Shown here: positions 14,883 to 22,439 of the stretch, in pieces
Layout of the letters: every line of letters begins with the position of its first letter
Position numbering within the stretch: position 1 is the first letter of the stretch
Origin: CAYJPA01 sp964371945
Lineage (GTDB): Bacteria > Chloroflexota > Chloroflexia > Thermomicrobiales > UBA6265
Assembly: GCA_964371945.1 (NCBI GenBank)
Contig: CAYJPA010000092.1
Location: forward strand, 1-22,439
DNA: 22,439 nucleotides
Direction of reading: 5' to 3'
Position numbers and translations under genes: made by a program
The notes under the pieces: model-generated
What the model saw: the letters and a program-made list of their open reading frames with translations, nothing else
Databases searched by the model: none
What the model was told of the DNA's origin: nothing

Positions 14883-14916
14883 AACCCCGTGCTGGTCTGG
14901 TGACCGGCGCGGGGTT
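14883..14916. terminator. Shared bidirectional terminator of tatC and rqcH
   Basis: A 15-bp stem (14883-14897 with 14902-14916), including two G-U pairs when read as plus-strand RNA, closes on the 4-nt loop TGGT. It is bounded by AA/TT ends (AACCCC and GGGGTT) and followed by TTGTCATT on the plus strand. On the minus strand the hairpin starts 2 nt after the rqcH stop codon. The convergent gene arrangement fits a two-way terminator. Confidence 0.75.
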
Positions 14917-14918
14917 TG

Positions 14919-16751
14919 TCATTGAAATTCGATTCCGACTTCGCTCTTTGGTCGGACGCGAATCGTGCGTTCATTGCGGTACGTCACCATTCCCGGACCG
15001 GCGCCCTTGATCTTCCGCACAAATCGCCGCCTGGTGACGTCGACTTCAACCGATCCGCTCTCCCGGCTGGCGCTGTAAAACGCGGCGAGCGACGCCGCAA
15101 CCTCGACCGTCTCATCTTCCTCATTGCCAGCGGGATCGCTCCAGCGCACGATCACATGCGATCCTGGAATGCCTCTGGCGTGCAGCCAGGTATCGTTCGG
15201 TCCGGCGATATCGAACGCGATCCGGTCGTTTTCGACACCGCTCCGTCCGACGTAAATGAGATTTCCGTTGTGCTCCGCTATCGGCTTCGTCCCGCGGGCC
15301 GGGGTTGAACGGGGACGCCTGGGAGCGATCGAGCTATTGCCCGATTGTCGCTGATGAGCGTCCCACTCCGCGGTGATCTCCTCGATCTCCTGGAAGGTTT
15401 CGGCCTGATGCGCCTGGGTCGCAATTTGGTCCAGATAGTCCAACTCCGTATGAGCGGCCGAGATGAGCCGCGGGAGATGCGCGCCCGCGCTTTGGGCTTT
15501 CCGGTATCGCTCAAAATACGCCTGCGCGTTCTCTTTCGCGGTCAAGGCTGGATCGAGCGGCACGAGCTCCTCCTCTTCCGCCTGAAACTGGGACGCGCCC
15601 GCCGGAATCGACCATAGATAGCCATAGATAAGCTCGCCCCAATGGCGATACTTCTCGACTTCTCCCGCCTTTGCAGCCTCAACCTGGAGCGCGGCCAGCC
15701 TGGATTCGGTTTTCGCCCGGACCGCCTGAATCGACTGCTCGAGCCGGAGCCGGCGTTGACCATGTTTCCCAGGCCAAGCGGTTTCGACTCCATCTGAGCC
15801 GAGCTCAGCCGCGCGCGAGATGGAGTCAAGTTTCTCGATGCTGTACTTCTCAGCGAGGTGGTCCAAAGGAACCGCCGAGAATGCGACGGGATCCCGTTCT
15901 TCATCGAGGTAGACTCGAGGCGCCCAGCCGCCGGTCACAATCGGTTCCAACAGCCTTCGCGTTTCTCTCGCGATCGCCGCCGGACCGTCCGGTCCAACAT
16001 CACCGACCTTCGCCGATGCGTCGCCGAGCGCGCGGAAGGCGATCTCCCGTGCCATTTGCGGGCTGATGGCACGTAGCGTTCGAGGCAGAACCGACGCGAT
16101 AGCGCCGCCCGGCCTCTCAGCCGCCAACATCATCTGGCATTCCGCGGTCGAAAGACGACGGGGGTCGGCGCGGTCTCCAGCGGGCGCATCGAGGTACCTC
16201 AGTCTTGGCGCGACGGGCCGGACCCGGCTCATGGACGAGGTCACCCGCTTGACCGACTCCATGATCCGGCCCTCATCGTCGACGAGAATGATGTTGCTGT
16301 GCCGCCCCATGATCTCGATCACGAGGTGAACGAATGTCGCTCCTTCCAACCCATCCGGTTCGATCTCCTCGCCGTCTTCGTCAAGCTGCTCCGGAGACAG
16401 GGGCTCGAACTGGTTATTGTGGGGTCCCAAACGCTTGGCTATACTCAGCCGCACCACGCGGTCGAGCGGCGGCTGGTCGACGCCGACCACAATCCCGCCT
16501 CGCACGTATTTGCGGAGCAAGAGCAACAGGGGTGTGACGAGTTGGCTATCGAACGACGGTTCCCGGTCAAGCAGCAGAACGCGGGCGGCGTCGTTTTCGG
16601 CACTCGCGACCAAGAATCGCCGGCGCCGATCGGCGTATATCTCAAGTCCGATTGCCATTCTGGAGAGCATCCCGGCTCGCTGTACGCGGCCGTCCAAAAC
16701 GATGTCGTTCAATTCGCCGGCAATCGCGGCAACCGTCAAGATATCAAACAC
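14919..16751 (-). CDS. rqcH: Ribosome quality control protein RqcH (NFACT family)
   Basis: RqcH binds obstructed 50S subunits carrying peptidyl-tRNA and adds C-terminal alanine tails that mark stalled chains for proteolysis. The 610-residue product has an N-terminal NFACT-N domain with the Asp97-Arg98 pair (PPLDRVVRL), the numbers reported as essential for tRNA binding in the Bacillus protein. A helix-hairpin-helix region and a long coiled coil follow (about residues 300-450: RLRLEQSIQAVRAKTESRLA, LDYLDQIATQAHQAETFQEI). The NFACT-R domain comes last, with IYVGRSGVENDRIAF and DTWLHARGIPGSHVIVR. The start is GTG at 16751 (MFDILTVAAIAGEL); AAAGGGA lies about 10 nt upstream. Older names are FbpA or fibronectin-binding protein. 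It is divergent from gmk. Confidence 0.93.
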   Translation of the reverse strand: MFDILTVAAIAGELNDIVLDGRVQRAGMLSRMAIGLEIYADRRRRFLVASAENDAARVLLLDREPSFDSQLVTPLLLLLRKYVRGGIVVGVDQPPLDRVVRLSIAKRLGPHNNQFEPLSPEQLDEDGEEIEPDGLEGATFVHLVIEIMGRHSNIILVDDEGRIMESVKRVTSSMSRVRPVAPRLRYLDAPAGDRADPRRLSTAECQMMLAAERPGGAIASVLPRTLRAISPQMAREIAFRALGDASAKVGDVGPDGPAAIARETRRLLEPIVTGGWAPRVYLDEERDPVAFSAVPLDHLAEKYSIEKLDSISRAAELGSDGVETAWPGKHGQRRLRLEQSIQAVRAKTESRLAALQVEAAKAGEVEKYRHWGELIYGYLWSIPAGASQFQAEEEELVPLDPALTAKENAQAYFERYRKAQSAGAHLPRLISAAHTELDYLDQIATQAHQAETFQEIEEITAEWDAHQRQSGNSSIAPRRPRSTPARGTKPIAEHNGNLIYVGRSGVENDRIAFDIAGPNDTWLHARGIPGSHVIVRWSDPAGNEEDETVEVAASLAAFYSASRESGSVEVDVTRRRFVRKIKGAGPGMVTYRNERTIRVRPKSEVGIEFQ

Positions 16752-16840
16752 GTCACCGTATCCCTTTCGCTCCGGTGCTCTTCGCCCGTGGTCGCCGCGC
16801 AGAGCAGTTCTTCAGTTCGAAGTATCGGATTCAAAGCCCA

Positions 16841-17494
16841 ATGTTGAACGCGATGCCGGCAGAAGAGAGCGGAGATGCGTTCATTTCCGATTTGCGGGCC
16901 GGGAAACATCCTCGCGTCTTCGTGATCTCCGGCCCGTCCGGTGTTGGCAAAGATAGCGTGATCGAGCGGCTGCGCGATCTCTTTCCTGACATCCACTTCG
17001 CGGTGACCGCGACAACCCGGCCCCGGCGTCCGGGCGAGATCGACGGCATCCACTACTACTTCCTCGACGAGGAGACCTTTCTGGACCGCGAACAGGAGCA
17101 CGAATTCATCGAAACCGCGATCGTGTACCAGAATCACTACGGCGTGCCCCGGACACCGGTTCGGCAGGCGCTTGCACGCGGTCAAGATGTGATCATGAAG
17201 GTCGATGTTCAGGGCGCCGCGTCGATCCGGGAGATCGCTCCGAAAGCGACGTACATCTTTCTTGCGCCGGAATCGATGACGGAGCTTCTCCGCCGGCTGC
17301 GGTCGAGGAAGACCGACGATCCGGATGTCCTGATGAAGCGATTCGGAGCCGCGAGCCGCGAAATGCTGCACGCCAAAGCGTTCGACTACATCGTATTCAA
17401 CGAGATGGAACGGCTCTCCAGCGCGATCGAGCACATCAGCTCGATCATCGACGCCGAGCGCCTGCGAATTGACCAACCCCCAATCTTGATTTAG
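16841..17494 (+). CDS. gmk: Guanylate kinase
   Basis: Gmk phosphorylates GMP to GDP with ATP. The 217-residue product has a short N-terminal extension before the P-loop GPSGVGKDS (residues 31-39, Lys37). It has the GMP-binding TTRPRRPGEIDGIHYYFL, YQNHYGVPRTPV, VDVQGAASIREIAPKATYIF and the lid-region LRRLRSRKTDD. ATG 16841 is taken; ATG 16853 is an equally possible start that would shorten the extension by four residues, and neither has a strong Shine-Dalgarno. The frame is open back to 16652, but that region is the antisense start of rqcH. rpoZ, the usual downstream neighbour, is missing. Confidence 0.95.
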   Translation: MLNAMPAEESGDAFISDLRAGKHPRVFVISGPSGVGKDSVIERLRDLFPDIHFAVTATTRPRRPGEIDGIHYYFLDEETFLDREQEHEFIETAIVYQNHYGVPRTPVRQALARGQDVIMKVDVQGAASIREIAPKATYIFLAPESMTELLRRLRSRKTDDPDVLMKRFGAASREMLHAKAFDYIVFNEMERLSSAIEHISSIIDAERLRIDQPPILI

Positions 17495-17550
17495 GCGCTC
17501 AGACCCCTTGCCAACGATAAATTAGGTTCAGCGGGCTTCTCACCGCCGCC

Positions 17551-17650
17551 GTCATCTTGAGCTTGTCGAAAAATCACCACGTGAGGGCGTTCTTTGATGG
17601 AAACAACGCCGGACCCTGAACGAAGGATGTTTTGACAGTCTCAGCATGAC
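17551..17650. repeat. 100-bp intergenic element with imperfect inverted ends
   Basis: The left end (GTCATCTTGAGCTTGTCGAA, 17551-17570) and the reverse complement of the right end (GTCATGCTGAGACTGTCAAA, right end at 17631-17650) share 15 of 20 positions. The form, GTCATCCTGAG-like outward ends with an inner CCTGAACGAAGGA, matches a widespread class of dispersed bacterial intergenic repeats that I recognise by sequence style. It lies between gmk and def, with no open frame inside. Confidence 0.6.
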
Positions 17651-17676
17651 CGTCTGGCCGAACTCTCGTACAGAGA

Positions 17677-17700
17677 ATCTGAGCCCGCGTTCTCTCAGAT
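17677..17700 (-). terminator. Weak candidate terminator after def
   Basis: ATCTGAG (17677-17683) and CTCAGAT (17694-17700) pair over a 10 nt loop, 10 nt after the def stop on the minus strand, followed by TCTCTGT. The stem is short and the T-tract poor. Confidence 0.3.
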
Positions 17701-17709
17701 CTCATTCCG

Positions 17710-18237
17710 CTACTCGTGGTACTCATCCAGGTCTTCCGCATCGCCTTCGTGAACCTCGCGCAGCGTCGTTTTGTCTTCCACGCGATCGACAAAGAGTATG
17801 CCGTCGAGGTGATCGACTTCGTGCTGGATCACGCGGGCGTAATAGCCCTTGGCTTTGATCCGGATCTCCTTATTGTTGAGATCGATCGCCTTCACGGTCA
17901 CCGATTCATACCGGGGAACATCGCCGATCCAGTCGGGAATACTCAGGCACCCCTCGGTCGCGACCTCTCGCCCGTGCCCCTTGATGATCTCGGGATTCAC
18001 GAGTGTCGTCCGGATATCATGCTCGCCCTCGCCGATATAGTCGCCAGGCACTCGGATCACGACAATGCGACGCATCACGCCGATCTGTGGGCCGGCCAGT
18101 CCTACCCCGGGAGCGTCGTCCATTGTTGCGTGCATGTCGGCGGCGAGCCGCCGAAGGCCGTCATCGACGGCCCGGATCTTCATCGACTTCTGGCGGAGAC
18201 GCGGGTCGCCCTCGAGAATTATCGGGAGAATTGCCAT
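17710..18237 (-). CDS. def: Peptide deformylase
   Basis: Def removes the formyl group from nascent N-terminal methionine. The 175-residue product starts MAILPIILEGDPRLRQKS and has all three metalloprotease motifs: GVGLAGPQIG (residues 44-53), EGCLSIP with metal ligand Cys97, and HEVDH with His139, Glu140 and His143. ATG 18237 gives the standard N-terminus, with GGAG about 12 nt upstream; a TTG at 18255 would add six residues and lacks a ribosome binding site. It follows priA on the same strand by 78 nt, the common priA-def-fmt layout, but fmt is not present. The C-terminus is unusually acidic (EGDAEDLDEYHE). Confidence 0.96.
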   Translation of the reverse strand: MAILPIILEGDPRLRQKSMKIRAVDDGLRRLAADMHATMDDAPGVGLAGPQIGVMRRIVVIRVPGDYIGEGEHDIRTTLVNPEIIKGHGREVATEGCLSIPDWIGDVPRYESVTVKAIDLNNKEIRIKAKGYYARVIQHEVDHLDGILFVDRVEDKTTLREVHEGDAEDLDEYHE

Positions 18238-18315
18238 TCGTTCGTTGAGCTCCAAGTAACGCGATCAGTAAGAACCTCGTTCCCAAGTATCGCCCAGCCT
18301 TGGTGACCGCTCAAC

Positions 18316-20808
18316 TCACAATAGGCTCTGCGGATCGACATCGACGGTCCAGCCGGGACGAGCCGGTAACTCATCGAGCAGACGTTCGAAATCATCGGCG
18401 CCGGCGCGCAGCACGACATGCCACTGGTATTTGCCTCGCAGTTTGGTCGCAAAGGCCGGCGTTGGGCCGATCAAATCGATCTCGACTTGTTGGGACCTCG
18501 CGTGGCGCACCAGCATCCGCGCCAGTTCCTCTGCCTCGACCGAGCAATGCTCTTCCTTCGTATGGCGGTAGAGAAAGCGAACCAGGCGGCTGTAAGGCGG
18601 ATAGCGGTGCTTTCGACGGAATTCGATCTCCTCGCTGTAAAACGTCAGGTAATCATGCCGGGAGGCTGCGTCGATCGCGTAGTGTGAAGGGTTGTAGCTC
18701 TGAATGATCACCTTGCTGCCCGCGGTGCGACGGCCCGCGCGGCCCGCGACCTGGGTCAGGAGCTGAAAGGTTCGCTCCCCGGCACGGAAATCGGGAAGGT
18801 AGACCATTGTGTCGGCGTTGATCACGCCGATCGCGGTCACCATCGGCAGATCCAGCCCCTTGGCGACCATTTGTGTGCCGACCACGATGTCAAATTCTCT
18901 TCGCTCGATGGCGTGAAGCAGGCTCTCGTGACCACCCTGCTTACGAATCGAGTCTTGATCCCAGCGGACGACCCGAGCGGAGGGAAAGAGCTTCTTGACC
19001 TCTTCCTCAACCCGTTGCGTGCCCGCGCCAAAGTAGTTCAACGTCCCCGTGCATGTTGGGCATCGAGTCAATGGCGGTTCGTGGTGGTTACAGCGATGAC
19101 AAAGCAGCCTGCCGCGATCCTGGTGGTAAACCAGCGGTATGTCGCAGTTTGGGCAGGTAAGCGCATCGCCGCAGGTCCGGCAAATGACGACTGTTGCCAA
19201 TCCACGCCGGTTTAAAAAAAGGATCGTTTGCTCCTTCGCAACCAACGTGCGATCGATCAGCTCAGCAAGTGGCCGCGAAATGATCGATGCATTGCCGCGA
19301 TGAAGTTCTAGTCGCATGTCGATCACCTCAACCGGCGGCAATTCCAGTCCGCCGGCGAAGGCGTCGCCGTCACGCCGTGGCCCGACGCGCTCCGGCAGTG
19401 ATATGCGCCTGACCGTTCCGTGCTGAGACCGCCACATCGTTTCGACGCTCGGCGTCGCGCTTCCTAGAATCAACGGACAGCCGGCGTGAACCGCCAGGTG
19501 CTCCGCGAGCGACCTCGCATGATACCTGGGCTCGCTTTCTTGCTTGTACGCGCTTTCGTGCTCCTCATCGAGCACGATCACGCCGAGCTTCGGTGCCGGG
19601 GCGAAGAGCGCGGAACGCGGACCAACGACGATCAAAAGGTCGCCCTCCGCGACGGCCTTCCACGCCGCATACCGGTCGCGACCCGGCAGTGCGGAATGCA
19701 TCACCGCAACTTGGCCGGGAAAGCGCGACTGAAAACGCCGCACGACCTGCGATGCGAGCGCGATCTCGGGCACGAGGACGATTGCCGCTTTCTCGTGTCT
19801 GAGACACCAGGCGACCGCGCGCAGGTAGAGCTCGGTTTTGCCGCTTCCAGTCACGCCATGCAGTAGCAGCGGCATCGAATCGCCTCGATCAAGCGCTTGC
19901 TCGATCGTGCCCCAGGCTTCCGCCTGCGAACCGGTTAAATTGGGGGCAGGCCGTTCCTCAACGAACGGGTTCTTTGGAGCTCGATCAAGCAAATGCTCCT
20001 CGATGACTCCTTTGCGCGTGAGGGCGGCCACGGTCCCTCGATCGGTTCCGGTTCGTTCGAGCACATCCGATTCGCGGACAAGTCCACCAGAATTGACGGC
20101 AGCGAGACGAGCACGCTGTGCGAGAAAGTCGACGATCGCTTTCTGTTTCGGCGCCCGGTCAAGTTCGCCGGCTTGGTTACCGACCAGCCGCAAAAATCGC
20201 TCAGGCTTTGGGGCCGGTGTGGAATCGACGACCCGAATTGTTCGATCGACCAGACCGGCGGCGACGAGTTTCGCAACGACTGTCGTCAGTTTGGCGTTGA
20301 CCGCGATCCGAGCCGCGTCCAGGGTCGCCGAATCTCCCTCTCGAAGGTAGGCGATCAACCGGCGCTGCACCGGAGGCAGGAGTAGCTCATCGACTGATCG
20401 ACCTTGTTCGGTTAGGCTCAGATGTTCAACCGTGCGATGAGTCACGCCCGGCGGCATGAAGGGTGCCGCCGCGCCGAAGAGACTGCATGCGCTCTCGCGG
20501 GCCAGCCAGCGCACGGTCCCGAGCTGCGCGGGGGTGAATGCAAAATCGAGCTCAACGAGCGCGTTAATCGCTTTGAGCTCAGACACCTCCTCGCGCTCGT
20601 CCACCTGCATGACGATGCCAAGCACGAGCTGATGCCGTAACGGAACCCAAACGAGACGGCCTGGCTGCAGTTGTTCCGCCATATCGACCGGCACGTCGTA
20701 ACTCAAAACGCCGCGGGAAGCCGTCGAGAATGCTCCATCGACCGCGATCTCAGCAATCAAGCGTTTCGTGAGCTCGGATTGCGGCTCTTGTACGACGTCC
20801 AATTCCAT
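18316..20808 (-). CDS. priA: Primosomal protein N', replication restart helicase PriA
   Basis: PriA recognises abandoned forks and reloads the replisome. The 830-residue product has an N-terminal 3'-DNA-end-binding domain (YDVPVDMAEQLQPGRLVWVP) and a winged-helix region. The SF2 helicase core has Walker A GVTGSGKTE (Lys324), DEEH at 414-417 and GSATPSVETM. The cysteine-rich zinc module starts with CRTC at 543/546 and ends with CPTC at 583/586. QVAGRAGRR and a C-terminal domain follow. All residues needed for helicase activity appear present, unlike the degenerate actinobacterial PriA. ATG 20808 lies only about 18 nt from the predicted transcription start and shows no Shine-Dalgarno. It precedes def in the same unit. 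Confidence 0.96.
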   Translation of the reverse strand: MELDVVQEPQSELTKRLIAEIAVDGAFSTASRGVLSYDVPVDMAEQLQPGRLVWVPLRHQLVLGIVMQVDEREEVSELKAINALVELDFAFTPAQLGTVRWLARESACSLFGAAAPFMPPGVTHRTVEHLSLTEQGRSVDELLLPPVQRRLIAYLREGDSATLDAARIAVNAKLTTVVAKLVAAGLVDRTIRVVDSTPAPKPERFLRLVGNQAGELDRAPKQKAIVDFLAQRARLAAVNSGGLVRESDVLERTGTDRGTVAALTRKGVIEEHLLDRAPKNPFVEERPAPNLTGSQAEAWGTIEQALDRGDSMPLLLHGVTGSGKTELYLRAVAWCLRHEKAAIVLVPEIALASQVVRRFQSRFPGQVAVMHSALPGRDRYAAWKAVAEGDLLIVVGPRSALFAPAPKLGVIVLDEEHESAYKQESEPRYHARSLAEHLAVHAGCPLILGSATPSVETMWRSQHGTVRRISLPERVGPRRDGDAFAGGLELPPVEVIDMRLELHRGNASIISRPLAELIDRTLVAKEQTILFLNRRGLATVVICRTCGDALTCPNCDIPLVYHQDRGRLLCHRCNHHEPPLTRCPTCTGTLNYFGAGTQRVEEEVKKLFPSARVVRWDQDSIRKQGGHESLLHAIERREFDIVVGTQMVAKGLDLPMVTAIGVINADTMVYLPDFRAGERTFQLLTQVAGRAGRRTAGSKVIIQSYNPSHYAIDAASRHDYLTFYSEEIEFRRKHRYPPYSRLVRFLYRHTKEEHCSVEAEELARMLVRHARSQQVEIDLIGPTPAFATKLRGKYQWHVVLRAGADDFERLLDELPARPGWTVDVDPQSLL

Positions 20809-20832
20809 GTCGATAGGCTACACCCGGCCGAA

Positions 20833-20861
20833 CGTATAGAACAGATGTGCCGAAATGTCAT
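20833..20861 (-). promoter_or_regulatory. Promoter of priA-def
   Basis: On the minus strand ATGACA (20861-20856) and TATACG (20838-20833) are exactly 17 nt apart, each five of six against consensus. Transcription would start near 20826, giving a short leader that agrees with the missing ribosome binding site. Confidence 0.6.
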
Positions 20862-20889
20862 GGTTGCCGGATTGGCTTTTCAATGGCGC

Positions 20890-20918
20890 TTTTCTAGGCT
20901 GGCGCCGGGCCATATACT
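20890..20918 (+). promoter_or_regulatory. Possible promoter of the aminotransferase gene
   Basis: A good -10 box TATACT (20913-20918) is preceded at 17 nt by TTTTCT (20890-20895), a poor -35 box. The leader would be about 40 nt. Together with the priA promoter this forms a divergent control region. Confidence 0.4.
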
Positions 20919-20964
20919 CGCGGCACGTGAGCATCCGCGCAGATCTCAATCTCAGGAGTACGTC

Positions 20965-22344
20965 ATGGTTCAAGCAGCCGTTAAATCGACCATCTTCAGT
21001 GAGTTCGAGGAGCGGTTCGCCGACTCCAAGGCGCTTTTCACCCGAGCGCAAGGCATTATCTCCGGCGGAATCGCCCACGACGGGCGCTATCAGAAGCCCT
21101 TCCCCGTTTACGTCCAGCGAGCCGAGGGCTGCTACAAATGGGATGTGGCCGGTCACAAGCTGGTCGACTACGCGATGGGCCACGGTGCGCTCATACTCGG
21201 GCACAACGACCCCGATGTTGTTGCCGCCGTGCATAGCCAACTCGATCGTGGCACCCATTTCGGCGCCGGCCACGAGGGCGAGATTCGCTGGGCGGAACAG
21301 ATCGGAAAGCTGATCCCCTCTGCCGAGCGAGTGCGATTCACGATGTCGGGCACCGAGGCCAATCTGCTTGCGATGCGGATCGCGCGCGCATATACGGCTC
21401 GAAACAGCATGCTCAAGTTCGAGGGCCACTTTCACGGTTGGAGCGATTACCTGGTCAAAGGCGAAAAACCGCCCTTTGAATCGCCGGACATCGTCGGCGT
21501 TCCCGACGAGGTGCTTCGCACCGTCGCTGTGCTGCCTTCCGACGATATCGGGGCAGTCGAGGAGCGGCTGACGCAGGGCGACATCGCAGCAATTCTGGTT
21601 GAGCCAAGCGGTGCATCCTGGGCTATGATCCCAATGCCTGAACGGTTTCTGGCTAAGCTCCGAGAGCTCGCCACGGCCTACGGATCGGTGTTGATCTTCG
21701 ACGAGGTGATCACGGGATTTCGCTGGTCTCCCGGCGGAGCGCAGGCAAAGTACGGCATAACCCCGGACATGACGACGCTCGCCAAGATCGTCGCCGGCGG
21801 ATTGCCCGGCGGCGCCGTCGCCGGCAAAGCCGAGATCATGGAGCACCTGGTATTCAAGGACGAGCCAGGTTGGAACGCAAAGAAGAAAGTCATCCATCCG
21901 GGCACCTTCAATGCCAACCCGCTTTCGGCCGCGGCCGGGGCGACCTGCCTCGAAAAGTGCGCCAACCCTGCGGTGCAGCGTCACTGCGATGAGATGGGCG
22001 CCCGTCTGCGCATCGGGTTCAACACCGTGCTCGAGAACCAAGGCGTGCTCGGGTGCGCCTGGGGCGATTCTTCGGCGTTCCATGTCGTCGTCGGCGAGCA
22101 CGTTTCGAACCGCACCGCGAGCGATCTGCGCACACCGGAAGGCATTTCGCCGGCGACATTGAAAGCCAGCGGCAAGGCTGGTCTCGCCGGGGCGCTGAGC
22201 GCCGCGATGCTGCTCGAAGGGGTCGATCTCTTCAACACCGGCGGCATGATGAGCATCGCGCACACGCCGGATGTCGTCGATTTCACGATTGAGGCATTCG
22301 ACCGTTCGATCGAACGGATGCGCTTAGATGGGATGGTGGCGTAG
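20965..22344 (+). CDS. PLP-dependent class III aminotransferase, glutamate-1-semialdehyde-aminotransferase-like
   Basis: The product is a fold-type I PLP enzyme that transfers or moves amino groups; the substrate is unknown. The 459-residue product has MSGTEANLLAMRIARAYTAR (cofactor phosphate loop), FEGHFHGWSDY, IFDEVITGFRWSPGGAQ with the PLP-pyridine Asp, and the Schiff-base Lys274 in LAKIVAGGLPGG. These place it in the HemL-like branch. It is about 30 residues longer than typical HemL and lacks the HemL-type N-terminus, reading GGIAHDGRYQKPFPVYVQRA instead, so a heme role is not assured. ATG 20965 has AGGAG 6 nt upstream; the frame is open back to 20671, but that region is antisense to priA. 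No pathway neighbours for it are present. Confidence 0.85.
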   Translation: MVQAAVKSTIFSEFEERFADSKALFTRAQGIISGGIAHDGRYQKPFPVYVQRAEGCYKWDVAGHKLVDYAMGHGALILGHNDPDVVAAVHSQLDRGTHFGAGHEGEIRWAEQIGKLIPSAERVRFTMSGTEANLLAMRIARAYTARNSMLKFEGHFHGWSDYLVKGEKPPFESPDIVGVPDEVLRTVAVLPSDDIGAVEERLTQGDIAAILVEPSGASWAMIPMPERFLAKLRELATAYGSVLIFDEVITGFRWSPGGAQAKYGITPDMTTLAKIVAGGLPGGAVAGKAEIMEHLVFKDEPGWNAKKKVIHPGTFNANPLSAAAGATCLEKCANPAVQRHCDEMGARLRIGFNTVLENQGVLGCAWGDSSAFHVVVGEHVSNRTASDLRTPEGISPATLKASGKAGLAGALSAAMLLEGVDLFNTGGMMSIAHTPDVVDFTIEAFDRSIERMRLDGMVA

Positions 22345-22439
22345 ATCACGTAACGGCAGAAGTCGCAGGAGTCGCGAAGCGATGACATGCACAAATGCGT
22401 GCACGCCGGCTAATGCCTCCACACCGGGAGGGCACAGGT

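Noticed and set aside
20818..22263. 481-codon open frame on the minus strand opposite the aminotransferase
   Set aside because: It is antisense to a gene with clear PLP motifs, has no recognisable domain, and is explained by the codon bias of the real gene in a GC-rich genome.
20965..22344. Assignment as hemL, glutamate-1-semialdehyde aminomutase
   Set aside because: The HemL-type N-terminus is missing and no heme genes are adjacent; only the superfamily branch is supported.
22411..22436. Inverted repeat TGCCTCC/GGGAGGGCA after the aminotransferase gene
   Set aside because: It is short, bulged and not followed by a T-run before the window ends, so it cannot be called a terminator.
1..22439. 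CRISPR array, tRNA, rRNA, transposase or prophage genes
   Set aside because: I looked for regular spaced repeats, cloverleaf-like segments and transposase or phage proteins and saw none; the only repeats are short intergenic inverted elements.

Overview
The window is a roughly 22.4 kb piece of a bacterial chromosome of moderately high GC. It carries almost only housekeeping genes. Gene content and order suggest Chloroflexota, perhaps near Thermomicrobia. The clues are a zinc-type L28 of 63 residues, an 832-residue RecG, a FakA-type kinase next to a DegV protein, a SepIVA/DivIVA-like protein beside coaD, and RqcH. This placement is inference from protein character and synteny; no 16S or other decisive marker is present.

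Layout. rpmB is read leftward from a structured leader (84-434). The rightward run fakA, degV, recG, rsmD, coaD and a DivIVA-like gene (567-7488) matches, from memory, the actinobacterial order rpmB/fakA-recG-rsmD-coaD-DivIVA-like-DUF177-rpmF, with degV added. That order is interrupted at 7510-8029 by a decayed, oppositely oriented hicA-hicB toxin-antitoxin pair. After it comes a very good sigma70-type promoter (8341-8369), followed at once by a terminator-like hairpin. The DUF177 gene, rpmF, fabH, fabG and accC then follow. nusB, acpP and tatC lie further right with their own spacers. tatC and rqcH converge on a strong shared terminator (14883-14916). gmk is divergent from rqcH. priA and def form a leftward pair. 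A PLP-dependent class III aminotransferase, read rightward and divergent from priA, ends the window.

Functional themes. Fatty-acid metabolism runs through the window: FakA/DegV for salvage of exogenous fatty acids, biotin carboxylase, FabH, FabG and ACP for synthesis. It is interleaved with translation genes (L28, L32, RsmD, Def, RqcH, NusB) and with DNA repair and restart helicases (RecG, PriA). fabD, fabF, accB, accA/D, rnc, fmt and the asp23/yloU gene are not in the window.

Non-coding structure is the most interesting layer. There are three different inverted-repeat elements in spacers (3046-3181, 13915-13942, 17551-17650), hairpins just downstream of two predicted promoters, a double stem-loop between rpmF and fabH, and a possible 15-codon leader ORF that overlaps the DUF177 start as ATGA. 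I see no new defence or biosynthetic system, CRISPR array, tRNA or rRNA. Apart from the decayed hicAB pair the coding content is ordinary.
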